This document shows, piece by piece, positions 1 through 9,600 of a stretch of 64,000 nucleotides of DNA. The position numbers were made by a program, and so were the translations under genes. The notes beneath the pieces were generated by a model, which was given only the letters and a program-made list of their open reading frames with translations, was not told the origin of the DNA and did no database searches. How positions within the stretch are numbered: position 1 is the stretch's first letter; the number at the start of each line of letters is the position of its first letter. The stretch is from Allobosea sp. TND4EK4 (GTDB lineage Bacteria; Pseudomonadota; Alphaproteobacteria; Rhizobiales; Beijerinckiaceae): NCBI RefSeq assembly GCF_900156025.1, contig NZ_FTMO01000001.1, forward strand, positions 186,001 through 250,000, in the 5' to 3' direction.

Positions 1-862
1 TGGAATCCTCCATGGCGAGCTTGGTGCCCGAGCCGATCGAGAAATGAGCCGTCGCCTTGGCGTCGCCGAGCAGCACGACATTGTCGGCGACCCAGCTCGC
101 GCATTTGATCGCCGGGAAATTGCGCCACATCGACCGGTTCGTGATCAGCCGGTGGCCTTGAAGCTCCTGCGCGAACACGCCTTCGAGGAAGGCGGCGGAC
201 TGCGCCTCGTCCATCGCGCCGAGGCCCGCCTTCTCGAAGGTCTCGGGATCGGTCTCCAGCACCCAGGTCGAGCGGCCGGCCTCGTACTGGTAGCAATGGG
301 CGATGAAAAGCCCGTGCTCGGTTTCCTTGAAGAAGAAGGTGAAGGCGTCGAAGGGCCGGGTCGAGCCCATCCAGGCGAATTTGTTGGGCCGCATGTCGAT
401 CTGCGGCCGGAAGCGGTCCTTGAAGGTCTCGCGGATGCGGCTGTTGACGCCGTCGGCGGCGATGACGAGATCGTAGTCGCGCTTCAGCGCGTCGATATCG
501 GCGATATCGGTGTTGAAATGCAGCTTGACGCCGAGCTCCAGCGCCCTCTCCTGCACCAGCAGCAGCAGGGAGCGGCGCGAGCAGCCGCAGAAGCCGTTGC
601 CGGGCACCCGGAAGGTATCGCCCTTGAAGCGGATCTCGATGTCGTCCCAATACGCGAAATTGTCGCGGATCGCAGCGTAGCTCTTCGCATCCGCTGCCTT
701 GAAGGTGTCGAGCGTCTGGTCGGAGAAGACGACGCCGAAACCGAAGGTGTCGTCGGGCTGGTTGCGCTCGAACACGTCGATATCGATCTGCGGCCAGTCC
801 CGCTTCATCAGAACCGCGAAATAGAGCCCAGCCGGGCCGCCACCCACAACCGCGATGCGCAT
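1..862 (-). CDS. FAD-dependent aromatic acyl-CoA monooxygenase, N-terminal part (runs off the window)
   Basis: Read leftwards from ATG at 862, the frame is open to base 1 (287 codons), so only the N-terminal part is present. It opens with MRIAVVGGGPAGLYFA, the Rossmann GxGxxG signature of class A flavoprotein hydroxylases, followed by an acidic residue in DIDVFERN at the end of strand 2. The family (salicylyl-CoA 5-hydroxylase and the related bifunctional 2-aminobenzoyl-CoA monooxygenase/reductase) uses FAD and NAD(P)H to hydroxylate the CoA-activated ring. In the bifunctional forms a C-terminal OYE-like domain then reduces the ring. That C-terminal half lies outside the window, so the subtype comes from the neighbours: divergent genes for a CoA ligase of the aminobenzoate type and beta-oxidation-like enzymes. 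The start is fixed by the dinucleotide-binding motif beginning at once. Confidence 0.85.
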   Translation of the reverse strand, partial: MRIAVVGGGPAGLYFAVLMKRDWPQIDIDVFERNQPDDTFGFGVVFSDQTLDTFKAADAKSYAAIRDNFAYWDDIEIRFKGDTFRVPGNGFCGCSRRSLLLLVQERALELGVKLHFNTDIADIDALKRDYDLVIAADGVNSRIRETFKDRFRPQIDMRPNKFAWMGSTRPFDAFTFFFKETEHGLFIAHCYQYEAGRSTWVLETDPETFEKAGLGAMDEAQSAAFLEGVFAQELQGHRLITNRSMWRNFPAIKCASWVADNVVLLGDAKATAHFSIGSGTKLAMEDS

Positions 863-928
863 CAACGCCTCCATTCGGGACTTGAAAGGCTCAAAACCCG
901 GCTCGCCACCCCGGTCGAACCGCCTGGG

Positions 929-963
929 AAATTATTTTAAACCTAAAATGTTTTTGCGCTCAA
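929..963 (-). promoter_or_regulatory. Promoter of the monooxygenase gene with MarR-type operator site 1
   Basis: On the minus strand a -35 TTGAGC (958-963), an 18-nt spacer and a -10 TAAAAT (934-939) can be read about 70 bp before the monooxygenase ATG. A 21-bp site at 929-949 covers the -10. Its core ATTTTA-AACC-TAAAAT is a perfect inverted repeat. A near copy lies in the opposite promoter at 1071-1091. A MarR regulator is encoded in the divergent operon, so it is the likely binder (inference). Confidence 0.6.
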
Positions 964-1066
964 GCGATTTCGTCGCCCTCACCGGCCCCGCACTGCGGGT
1001 CAGACCATGTCCAACTGAGCAGAATACGAGGGGAAACCGCGATTGGATTGATCCGTATCAACCGCC

Positions 1067-1096
1067 TTGCAAATTGTTTCAGACTTAAAATATATT
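1067..1096 (+). promoter_or_regulatory. Promoter of the catabolic operon with MarR-type operator site 2
   Basis: TTGCAA (1067-1072), an 18-nt spacer and TATATT (1091-1096) form a plausible sigma70 promoter 23 bp before the SDR start codon. The spacer is almost exactly filled by a 21-bp site at 1071-1091 that begins AAATT, ends TTAAAAT and matches site 1 (929-949) at 17 of 21 positions. A repressor bound here would block RNA polymerase. Induction by an aryl-CoA ligand would fit the MarR family. Confidence 0.6.
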
Positions 1097-1118
1097 CGAA
1101 CGCGGAGGTGGAACGGCC

Positions 1119-1874
1119 ATGGCTCTTCAGGGACAGCACGCGCTGGTCACGGGCGGCGGCCGCGGCATCGGCCGGGCGATCGCGCAGGCGCTGAAGGATG
1201 CCGGCGCGAGGGTCAGCATTCTCGGACGCGACGAGGCAGCCTTGCGCGAAGCCGCCGAGGCCGGCGCGGCCGACGCTTTCGCGGCCTGCGACGTGCGCGA
1301 CCCCGGCGCCGTCTCCGTGGCCATCGGCGACCTGTCGCGCGCCAAGGCCTTCGACATCGCCATCGCCAATGCGGGCGCGGTCGAAACCGGGCCTTTCCTG
1401 CGCAGCGACAGCGAGCGCTTCCGCCGGATGATCGACATCAACCTGATCGGCACCGTCAACCTGTTCCACGCCGTTCTGCCCGGCATGCTGGAGCGAGGCA
1501 GCGGCCGCCTGGTCGCCATCGCCTCCACCGCGGGCCATCGCGGCTATCCCTATGTCAGCGCCTATGCAGCCGCGAAGCATGCCGTGATCGGGCTGGTGAA
1601 ATCCCTGGCGCTGGAGACGGCGCGCTCAGGCGTCACGGTCAACGCCGTCTCGCCCGGCTACGCCGATACCGACATGGTGGCGTCCGGGCTCGACAGCATC
1701 GCGGCCAAGACCGGCAAGAGCCGCGACGAGGCCCTGGCGGCGATGGTGAAGGACAATCCGCAGGGGCGGCTGGTGGCGCCGGAGGAGGTCGCGGCGGCCG
1801 TGCTCTATCTTTGCGGGCCGGGCAGCGCCGCCGTCACCGGGCAGTCGCTGCTGGTCAATGGCGGGGAGTTCTGA
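1119..1874 (+). CDS. SDR-family NAD(P)-dependent oxidoreductase (3-hydroxyacyl-CoA dehydrogenase-like)
   Basis: A 251-residue classical short-chain dehydrogenase. The cofactor motif TGGGRGIGRAIAQ is near residues 9-21, NAG follows in IANAGAV, the catalytic serine is in AIASTAG, and Tyr/Lys are in YAAAK. A GGAGGT ribosome site (1104-1109) lies 9 nt before the ATG. It is the first gene of a tight operon (SDR, MarR, hydratase, acyl-CoA dehydrogenase, ligase, Rid) divergent from an aryl-CoA monooxygenase. The likely role is oxidation of a 3-hydroxyacyl-CoA intermediate after ring dearomatisation and opening. Substrate assignment is inference; the SDR fold is certain. Confidence 0.88.
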   Translation: MALQGQHALVTGGGRGIGRAIAQALKDAGARVSILGRDEAALREAAEAGAADAFAACDVRDPGAVSVAIGDLSRAKAFDIAIANAGAVETGPFLRSDSERFRRMIDINLIGTVNLFHAVLPGMLERGSGRLVAIASTAGHRGYPYVSAYAAAKHAVIGLVKSLALETARSGVTVNAVSPGYADTDMVASGLDSIAAKTGKSRDEALAAMVKDNPQGRLVAPEEVAAAVLYLCGPGSAAVTGQSLLVNGGEF

Positions 1875-1876
1875 GC

Positions 1877-2425
1877 ATGGAGACGCCCTCCTCCGCGCTG
1901 CTGCTCGACCGCGAAACCAAGGCGAGCGAGCGCCCCGGCGACCACAAGGACGAACTGCGGCTCTGGCTGAGGCTGCTGACCTGCTCGACGCTGATCGAGA
2001 CCGAAATCCGCAACCGGCTGCGCGAGGAGTTCAAGACGACGCTGCCGCGCTTCGACCTGATGGCGCAGCTCGACAAGAGCGTGGTCGGCATGACCGTCGG
2101 GGAAATCTCGCAGCGGCTGATGGTGTCCAACGGCAACGTCACCGCCGTCGTCTCCGGCCTCGTCGCGGACGGGCTGGTCGACAAGCGCTCGGCCCCGCAG
2201 GACCGGCGGGTGCAGATCCTCACGCTGACCCCGCAGGGGCGGAAGGCCTTCAAGGCGATGGCCGAGCAGCATGAGGGCTGGATCGCCGATCTCTTCGCAG
2301 GGCTGGAGCCCGGCCAGATCACGCAGCTTTTCCGGCTGCTGGGAGAGACCAAGACCTCGCTGCATCGCGCCATCTCCGCCCGGACGGAGCCGGCTGCAGC
2401 AGAACGCGGCCCGACAGAGGCCTGA
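1877..2425 (+). CDS. MarR-family transcriptional regulator of the aryl-CoA operon
   Basis: A 182-residue protein starting 2 nt after the SDR stop codon, so the two are translationally coupled. The winged helix lies around residues 60-125: [20 protein letters not shown] is the helix-turn-helix and [19 protein letters not shown] contains the wing with the DxRxxxxxLT signature of MarR proteins. Members inside aromatic-acid operons are usually repressors released by the aryl-CoA intermediate. The two 21-bp sites in the divergent promoters upstream (929-949 and 1071-1091) are its probable operators. The gene lies within the operon it would control, implying autoregulation. Confidence 0.9.
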   Translation: METPSSALLLDRETKASERPGDHKDELRLWLRLLTCSTLIETEIRNRLREEFKTTLPRFDLMAQLDKSVVGMTVGEISQRLMVSNGNVTAVVSGLVADGLVDKRSAPQDRRVQILTLTPQGRKAFKAMAEQHEGWIADLFAGLEPGQITQLFRLLGETKTSLHRAISARTEPAAAERGPTEA

Positions 2426-2438
2426 TGGGAGACGCCCG

Positions 2439-3275
2439 ATGAGCCTGACCGCCAATGCCACCACCCTGCCGCTGGCCGGGTTCAAGCCGCATCATTTCGG
2501 CCTCGCCGTCGCCGGCAAGGTCGCGACGGTGACGCTGAACCGGCCTGAGAAAAAGAATCCGCTGACCTTCGCAAGCTACCGCGAACTCACGGATTTCTTC
2601 CTCGCCGCGCAGAAGGAGGAGGAGATCAAGGCGATCGTCGTCACGGGCGCCGGCGGCAATTTCTCCTCGGGCGGCGACGTGTTCGAGATCATCGGCCCGC
2701 TGGTCGCGATGGAGACCAAGGACCTGCTCAAATTCACCCGCATGACGGGCGATCTGGTCAAGGCGATGCGGGGCTGCCCGCAGCCGGTCATCGCCGCCAT
2801 CGACGGGGTCTGCGCCGGGGCCGGCGCCATCATGGCGATGGCCTCCGATCTCAGGCTCGGCACGGCCGGGGCCAAGATCGCCTTCCTGTTCAACCGGGTT
2901 GGCCTCGCCGGCTGCGACATGGGCGCCTGCGCGATGCTGCCGAGGATCGTCGGTCAGGGCCGGGCCGCGGAGCTGCTCTATACCGGCCGCGTGCTCAGGG
3001 GCGAGGAGGCGGAGCGCTGGGGCTTCCTCAACCGGCTCTGCGCGCCTGAGGCCGTCCTTGCCGATGCGCAGGAACTCGCCGCCGAGCTGGCGGACGGGCC
3101 GACCTTCGCCAACGCCATGACCAAGCGCATGCTCGAGATGGAATGGGCGATGTCGGTGGAAAGCGCGATCGAGGCGGAAGCCGTGGCGCAGGCGCTCTGC
3201 ATGCAGACGGAGGATTTCGCCCGCGCCTATCACGCCTTCGCGGCCAAGCAGAAGCCGGTCTTCGAGGGCAACTGA
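2439..3275 (+). CDS. Enoyl-CoA hydratase/isomerase family protein (crotonase)
   Basis: A 278-residue crotonase. The two oxyanion-hole segments are [15 protein letters not shown] (about residues 70-84) and [16 protein letters not shown] (about 123-138). The start at 2439 gives the usual family length. The open frame extends further upstream, but that part overlaps the MarR gene and does not resemble the family. It ends 1 nt before the acyl-CoA dehydrogenase ATG. In this context it probably hydrates or hydrolytically cleaves a cyclic or ring-opened enoyl-CoA from 2-aminobenzoyl-CoA-type catabolism. The exact reaction cannot be read from sequence. Confidence 0.9.
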   Translation: MSLTANATTLPLAGFKPHHFGLAVAGKVATVTLNRPEKKNPLTFASYRELTDFFLAAQKEEEIKAIVVTGAGGNFSSGGDVFEIIGPLVAMETKDLLKFTRMTGDLVKAMRGCPQPVIAAIDGVCAGAGAIMAMASDLRLGTAGAKIAFLFNRVGLAGCDMGACAMLPRIVGQGRAAELLYTGRVLRGEEAERWGFLNRLCAPEAVLADAQELAAELADGPTFANAMTKRMLEMEWAMSVESAIEAEAVAQALCMQTEDFARAYHAFAAKQKPVFEGN

Positions 3276-3276
3276 G

Positions 3277-4470
3277 ATGGAGCGCGTCCCTGCCCTCGGC
3301 ACCGCCATCCTCGGCGACACGCTGGACTGGCCCTTCTTGGAGGAACGCCATCGGGCCTTCGCGGCCGAGCTGTCGGGCTGGGCCGATTCCTATCTCGCCG
3401 ACCTGCCGCATGACGATGTCGACGAAGCCTGCCGGGCGCGCGTCGCCGCGCTGGGCGCGGCGGGGTTCCTGAAAGCGGCCGTACCGGCGGCCTATGGCGG
3501 GCTCTCCGACAAGCTCGACGTGCGCACGCTCTGCCTCGCCCGCGAGATTCTGGCGGCGCGCGACGGGCTCGCCGATTTTGCCTTCGCGATGCAAGGACTC
3601 GGCACCGGCTCGATCTCGATCGCCGGCACCGAAGCGATGAAGCGGCGCGTCCTGCCGGATATCGCTGCGGGCAAGCGCATCGCCGCCTTCGCGCTGTCGG
3701 AGAAGGAGGCCGGATCCGACGTCGCCGCCATGGCGACGACAGCGACGCCGGACGGGAACAGCCATGTCCGCATCGACGGCGAGAAGAGCTGGATCTCGAA
3801 TGGCGGCATCGCCGACCATTACGTCGTCTTCGCCCGCACCGGCGAGGCACCGGGGGCACGCGGGCTCTCCGCCTTCCTGGTCGAGGCCGACACGCCCGGG
3901 CTCACCATCGCCGAGCGGATCGAGGTGATCGCGCCGCATCCGCTGGCGACGCTGCGCTTCGAAGGCTGCCGCGTGCCGCTCGAGAACCGCATCGGCGGGC
4001 CGGGCGAGGGTTTCAAGGTGGCGATGGCGACGCTGGACATCTTCCGCTCGACGGTCGGTGCCGCCGCGCTCGGCTTCGCCCGCCGCGCGCTGCACGAGAC
4101 GCTGACCCACGCCAACAGCCGCAAGCTCTTCGGCGGCACGCTCGGCGACCTCCAGCTCAGCCAGGTGGCCATCGCCGATAGCGCGGCGGAGGTCGAGGCC
4201 GCCGCCCTGCTGGTCTATCGCGCCGCCTGGACCAAGGACCGCGGCGCGGCGCGCGTCACCCGCGAGGCCGCGCTCGCCAAACTCGTCGCGACGGAGAACG
4301 CCCAGAGGGTGATCGACCGGGCCGTCCAGATCCATGGCGGGCTCGGCGTCACCAAGGGCGTCAAGGTGGAGGAATTGTACCGGGAGATCAGGGCGCTGCG
4401 CATCTATGAGGGCGCCTCGGAAGTCCAGAAGGTCGTGATCGCGCGCGAGCTCCTGAAAGCCAAGACCTGA
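3277..4470 (+). CDS. Acyl-CoA dehydrogenase family protein
   Basis: A 397-residue acyl-CoA dehydrogenase with N-terminal, middle ([18 protein letters not shown]-binding loop near residues 137-151) and C-terminal all-alpha domains. The C-terminal segment [20 protein letters not shown] carries the YEGxSE signature with the catalytic-base glutamate position used by many short/medium-chain enzymes. The ATG comes 1 nt after the hydratase stop. It would perform FAD-dependent alpha,beta-dehydrogenation of a ring-derived acyl-CoA, passing electrons to ETF. All expected domains and motifs are present with no truncation. Confidence 0.92.
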   Translation: MERVPALGTAILGDTLDWPFLEERHRAFAAELSGWADSYLADLPHDDVDEACRARVAALGAAGFLKAAVPAAYGGLSDKLDVRTLCLAREILAARDGLADFAFAMQGLGTGSISIAGTEAMKRRVLPDIAAGKRIAAFALSEKEAGSDVAAMATTATPDGNSHVRIDGEKSWISNGGIADHYVVFARTGEAPGARGLSAFLVEADTPGLTIAERIEVIAPHPLATLRFEGCRVPLENRIGGPGEGFKVAMATLDIFRSTVGAAALGFARRALHETLTHANSRKLFGGTLGDLQLSQVAIADSAAEVEAAALLVYRAAWTKDRGAARVTREAALAKLVATENAQRVIDRAVQIHGGLGVTKGVKVEELYREIRALRIYEGASEVQKVVIARELLKAKT

Positions 4471-4507
4471 TCCATTTGCCGAAAGCTAAGAACGAGGGGT
4501 AACGGCA

Positions 4508-6139
4508 ATGCAATTCCACCGCTCCGGTCATGTCGACCATTTCGCGCGCGACAATCTGCCCCCGGCCAAGCAATGGCCGGTGATCGATCTCGCCAAGGCG
4601 GGGCTTTCCTATCCCGAGCGGCTGAACGCCGTCACCGAGCTGGTCGATGCCCATGTCGCGGCCGGGCGGGGAGAGCGCACCGCCATCATCGGCGATCATC
4701 TGAACTGGAACTATGCGGCGCTGGCCGAGCGCATCAACCGCATCGCCAATGTGCTCACCCGCGACCTCGGCATGGTGCCGGGCCATCGCGTGCTGCTGCG
4801 CGCCGCCAACACGCCGATGATGGTCGCGGCCTATCTCGCCGTGATCAAGGCCGGCGGCGTCGTGGTCGCCACCATGCCGATGCTGCGGGCCAAGGAGCTG
4901 GTCTATCCGCTCCGCAAGGCCAGGATCGCCCTGGCACTCAGTGACCACCGCCTGCTGGACGAGTTGCAGAGCGCACAGGCGCAGGCGCCTGAACTCACCC
5001 GCATCGTCGCCTTCGGCGCCGGCGACAGCGAGCTGGAGCGGCTGATGGCGCAGCCGGGCTATGAGCGCTTCGAGCCGGTCGACACCGCCAGCGACGATGT
5101 CTGCCTGATCGGCTTCACCTCCGGCACCACCGGCGAACCCAAGGGCACGATGCATTTCCAGCGCGACCTGCTGGTGATCTGCGACTGCTATGGCGCCAAG
5201 GTGCTGAAGGCCGAGCCTGATGACCGTTTCGTCGGCTCGGCACCGCTCGCCTTCACCTTCGGGCTCGGCGGCATGGTGCTCTTTCCCTTCCGCATCGGCG
5301 CCACCGCCGTGCTGCCCGACAAGACCGGCCCGGCCGACCTCATCGACGCGATCGAGCGGCACAAGGCGAGCGTGATCTTCACCGCGCCCACGGCCTATCG
5401 CGCGATGCTGGACAAGCTGGACGGGCGGGACATCTCGTCGCTGCGCATCTGCGTCTCGGCCGGCGAGACACTGCCGAAGCCGGTCTTCGACGCCTGGCAG
5501 GCGAAGACGGCCCTGCCGCTGATGGACGGCATCGGCGCGACCGAGATGCTGCACATCTTCATCGCCGCACCGCGCGAGGCGATCCGGCCGGGCTCGACCG
5601 GCATCCCCGTGCCCGGCTACGAGGCGATCATCCTCGACACGGAAGGCCAGGAGGCGCCCGACGGCACGCCGGGGCGGCTGGCCGTGCGCGGCCCCATCGG
5701 CTGCCGCTACCTCGCCGATCCGCGCCAGGCGGTCTATGTCCAGAACGGCTGGAACGTGACCGGCGACACCTATATCCGCGATGCGGATGGGTATTTCTGG
5801 TATCAGGCCCGCTCGGACGACATGATCGTCTCCTCCGGCTACAACATCGCCGGGCCGGAGGTGGAATCCAGCCTGCTCGCCCATCCCGACGTCATGGAAT
5901 GCGGCGTCGTCGGCGCGCCCTGCCCCGAGCGAGGCCAGATCGTGAAGGCCTATGTCGTGCTGCGCGAGGGCGTGGCCGGGGATGCGGCCTTCGCCAAGGC
6001 CCTTCAAGATCACGTCAAGGCGACGATCGCGCCCTACAAATATCCGCGGGCGATCGAATTCGTCCCGGCCCTGCCCAAGACCGCGAGCGGCAAGCTGCAG
6101 CGCTTCGCGCTGCGCCAGATCGCGCGCGGCGAGGGCTGA
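4508..6139 (+). CDS. 2-aminobenzoate/benzoate-CoA ligase family protein
   Basis: A 543-residue acyl-adenylate-forming enzyme. Motif A3 is LIGFTSGTTGEPKGTMHF (about residues 201-218), A5 is GATEM, A7/A8 run through WNVTGDTYIRDADGYFWY followed by RSDDMI, and the A10 lysine is in KTASGKLQR near the C terminus. This is the benzoate-CoA ligase subfamily that activates benzoate and 2-aminobenzoate with ATP and CoA, the committed step of CoA-dependent aerobic aromatic catabolism. A 37-bp gap with GAGGGGTAACGGCA precedes the ATG. Neighbouring monooxygenase and beta-oxidation genes support anthranilate or a closely related acid as substrate; the specificity itself is inferred. Confidence 0.88.
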   Translation: MQFHRSGHVDHFARDNLPPAKQWPVIDLAKAGLSYPERLNAVTELVDAHVAAGRGERTAIIGDHLNWNYAALAERINRIANVLTRDLGMVPGHRVLLRAANTPMMVAAYLAVIKAGGVVVATMPMLRAKELVYPLRKARIALALSDHRLLDELQSAQAQAPELTRIVAFGAGDSELERLMAQPGYERFEPVDTASDDVCLIGFTSGTTGEPKGTMHFQRDLLVICDCYGAKVLKAEPDDRFVGSAPLAFTFGLGGMVLFPFRIGATAVLPDKTGPADLIDAIERHKASVIFTAPTAYRAMLDKLDGRDISSLRICVSAGETLPKPVFDAWQAKTALPLMDGIGATEMLHIFIAAPREAIRPGSTGIPVPGYEAIILDTEGQEAPDGTPGRLAVRGPIGCRYLADPRQAVYVQNGWNVTGDTYIRDADGYFWYQARSDDMIVSSGYNIAGPEVESSLLAHPDVMECGVVGAPCPERGQIVKAYVVLREGVAGDAAFAKALQDHVKATIAPYKYPRAIEFVPALPKTASGKLQRFALRQIARGEG

Positions 6140-6185
6140 AACCCTTCATAGACCTGCCGGCAACGGCCAAGACGAGGCGACACCG

Positions 6186-6605
6186 ATGTCGAACCCCACT
6201 CCTTCCAGCGCCATTGCCCGCGCGATCCTGCCCGAGGGCTGGCCCGCCCCTCGCGGCTATGCCAACGGCATGGTGGCCGAGGGCCGCGTGCTGGTGACCG
6301 GCGGGCTCGTGGGCTGGGACGCGGACGGCGTCTTCGCGAAGGGCTTCGTCGCGCAGTTGCGGCAGACGCTGATCAACATCAAGGCCGTGGTCGAGGCCGG
6401 CGGCGGGCGTGTCGAGGACATCGTGCGCCTGACCTGGTATGTCACGGACATCGAAGCCTATCGCGCCAGCCTCAAGGAGATGGGCCCGGTCTATCGCGAG
6501 GTGCTGGGCCGGCACTTCCCGGCAATGGCCGTCGTCGCGGTCGCAGCGCTGGTCGAGCCTGAGGCGATGCTGGAGATCGAGGCGACGGCGGTGATCGCGG
6601 GCTGA
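6186..6605 (+). CDS. Rid-family (YjgF/YER057c/UK114) protein lacking the RidA arginine
   Basis: A 139-residue Rid-fold protein, the last gene of the aryl-CoA operon. Typical family segments are VLVTGGLVGWD, QLRQTLINIKAVVEAGG and EDIVRLTWYVTDIEAY. Where RidA proper has a conserved arginine (Arg105 in the Salmonella enzyme, in a PARSxV context), this protein reads HFPAMAVVAV, so the residue needed for imine/enamine hydrolysis is absent. It belongs to one of the arginine-less Rid subgroups. Its position in an aminobenzoate-type operon suggests a role on a nitrogen-containing ring intermediate, but the chemistry is unknown. ATG 6186 was chosen because the frame upstream lies inside the ligase gene. 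Confidence 0.88.
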   Translation: MSNPTPSSAIARAILPEGWPAPRGYANGMVAEGRVLVTGGLVGWDADGVFAKGFVAQLRQTLINIKAVVEAGGGRVEDIVRLTWYVTDIEAYRASLKEMGPVYREVLGRHFPAMAVVAVAALVEPEAMLEIEATAVIAG

Positions 6606-6640
6606 GGATCGGGCCTCGCCACCGCGCATGGAACCGCTCC

Positions 6641-6690
6641 GTCATCCCGGACAAACCGCGAAGCGGCGATGTTTCTGAGGAAAATCGCCC
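6641..6690. repeat. Partial copy of dispersed palindromic repeat (copy 1)
   Basis: The segment begins GTCATCCCGGACAAACCG, continues with GCGAAGCGGCGATG and TTTCTGAGGAAAA, and fills the convergent gap between the Rid gene and dnaE2. The same word order recurs near 17726 and 26939. It is a truncated member of the family described at 7555-7652. Confidence 0.6.
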
Positions 6691-6693
6691 CGC

Positions 6694-9600
6694 CTAGTGA
6701 AAATCCCGGGACTTCGGCAGCACCCTGACATCGCGCGGGTGGCGATGGCGCTGCAGAGGCGGGTGCTTCAGTTCATCGATGCGCGGCACCGGCTCGGCCC
6801 GATGCGTGTCCGAGAGCGAAAGCAGATCGGCCGAGCGGTCGACGATGCGCTGGGCCATCAGATGGGTGACGCCCTCCGGGCTCTTCTGCACCCTGCCCTC
6901 GACCAGCATCAGCCGTGCGCCCATCACCTCGCGGCGGAAGCGCTCGAACAGCCGCGCCCAGATCACGACATTGGTGACGCCGGTCTCGTCCTCCAGCGTG
7001 ACGAAGATGGCGTTGCCGTTGCCTGGCCGCTGGCGCACCAGCACGATTCCGGCGGTGCGAGTGAAGGCGGCGTCGGGCTTCGCCTCGGTCTCACCGCAGC
7101 TCGATATGCGCTCCCGGCGAAAGCGCTCGCGCAGGAGCTGCATCGGGTGCCCCTTCAGGGAGAGGCGGACCGTCTGGTAGTCGGCGACGATATGCTCGGC
7201 GAGCGGCATGACGGGTAGCGCCATGGCCGGCTCCCTGCCGAGTTCGCGGGCGGAAGCGGCCTCGAACAGCGGCAGCGCCGCATCGTCCGGCAGGCGCCGC
7301 ACCGCCCAGAGCCCCTCGCGCCGGTCGAGGCCGAGCGTGCGGAAGGCATCGGCATCGGCCAGCAGCCGCATGGCGCGGGCCGGCAGGCGGGCGCGGCGCA
7401 TCAGCTCCTCGACGTCGCGATAGGGGCCGCCTGCTCCCCGCTCCTCCGCGATGGCCCTGCCCCAAACCTCATGGAAGCCGTCGATCTGACGGAAACCGAG
7501 GCGCAGGGCGAAGGGGTATCGCCTTGCTTTTCTCTCCTTCCAACCAATCGGGTCGTCATCCCGGACGGAGCGAAGCGGAGATCCGGGATCCATGCCAGAA
7601 CCCCGATCGGAAGCGCTCCGGCATGGATCCCGGGTCAAGCCCGGGATGATGGCTGAGATATTCACCGCCTCCAGCCCGTTGTCCCACCCACTCCAGTTCA
7701 CATCGATCGGCCGTGGCTCGACCCCGCCATTCTCTTCCGCCTCCCGCACGATCTGGGCCGGGGCGTAGAAGCCCATGGGCTGGGAGTTGAGCAGCGCGCA
7801 GGCGAAGGCGGCCGGGTGGTGCCTCTTCAGGTAGGAGGAGATGTAGACCAGCTTGGCGAAGGAGGCGGCGTGGCTTTCCGGGAAGCCATAGCTGCCGAAG
7901 CCCTTGATCTGGTCGAAGCAGCGCTGGGCGAAAGCGCGCTCATAGCCGCGCGCGACCATGCGCTCGACCATCATCGCTTCGTAATTGCCGATGCTGCCGT
8001 CGTTGCGAAAGGTCGCCATCGCCTTGCGCAGGCCGTTGGCCTCGATGTCGGAGAACTTCGCGGCGACCATGGCGAGCCGCATCGCCTGCTCCTGGAAGAG
8101 CGGTACGCCCTTGGTCTTGTTGAGAACCTCGAAGAGCTCGTTTTTATCGCCATGCTCCGGCGAAGGAGACGGATACGTCACCTCTTCCAGCCTGGCCCGC
8201 CGACGCAGATAGGGATGCACCATGTCGCCCTGGATCGGGCCCGGGCGCACGATCGCGACCTGGATGACGAGATCGTAGAATTCCTGCGGCTTGAGGCGCG
8301 GCAGCATGTTCATCTGGGCACGGCTCTCCACCTGGAAGACCCCGAGCGACTTGCCCTCGCAGAGCATGTCGTAGGTCGCCTTGTCCCTGGTCGGGACATC
8401 GGCGAGATGCCAATCGATGCTCTCGTGCTCACGCAGCAAGCTGAACGCCTTGCGGATGCAGGTCAGCATGCCGAGCGCCAGCACATCGACCTTCATCAGT
8501 TGAAGCGCGTCGATATCGTCGCGATCCCATTCGATGAAGGTGCGGTCCTTCATGGCGGCGTTGCCGATCGGCACGGTTTCGTCGAGACGCCCGCGCGAGA
8601 GAACGAAGCCGCCGACATGCTGCGAGAGATGGCGCGGATAGCCGAGCAGGCGGATGGCGAAATCGACGGCGCGGCGGATCGTCGGATTCGTCGGGTCGAG
8701 CCCGGCCTGACGGATGCGCTCGTCACCGATCCCGGTGCCCCAGCTGCCCCATTGCGTGTCGGCGATGCGGGCGGTGACGTCTTCGGTCAGGCCCAGCACC
8801 TTGCCGACCTCGCGGATCGCACTGCGGGGCCGGTAGCGGATCACGGTCGCGGCGATGCCGGCGCGCTCGCGGCCGTAGAATTTATAGATCCACTGAATCA
8901 CCTCTTCGCGCCGCTCATGCTCGAAATCGACGTCGATATCGGGCGGCTCGCGGCGCTCGGTGGAGATGAAGCGCTCGAACAGCACATCGTTTTCCTCCGG
9001 ATCGACGGCCGTGATGCCGAGCACATAGCAGACGGCGGAATTGGCGGCCGAGCCGCGTCCCTGGCAGAGAATGCCCCGGCTGTCGGCGAATTCGACGATC
9101 TGGCGGATGGTCAGGAAATAGCGGGCATAGTCGAGCTGCCCGATCAGTTTCAGTTCCTTGGCCAGCAGCTTTTCGACCTTGTCCGGCACGCCGTTGGGAT
9201 AGCGGATCAGGCAGCAGCGTCGGACCAGCTCCACCAGCCAGTCCTGGTCCTTCCAGCCCGGCGGGATCGGCTCGTCCGGATATTCGTATCTGAGCTGCCC
9301 GAGATCGAACTCGATGCGGGAGAACAGGGCTTGCGTTTCGGTGATGGCCTCGGGCGCATCCCGAAACAGGCGGGCCATTTCCCGCGGGGTCTTGAGGTGG
9401 CGTTCGGCATTGGATTCGAGCAGGCGCCCGGCCCGCTCGATGGTGATGCCCTCGCGGATGCAGGTGAGCACGTCCTGCAGGTCGCGCTGGCCGATGGAAT
9501 CGTAGAGCGCGTCATTGGTGGCGAGCAGCGGGACGCGCCTTGCTGCGGCGATGGCGACCAGGCGCGACAGGCGACGGCGATCGTCGCCGCGCCAGTGCAT

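Noticed and set aside
44-940. Long forward open frame over the first 900 bases
   Set aside because: It is the antisense shadow of the monooxygenase gene, whose frame on the other strand starts with a clear FAD-binding motif.
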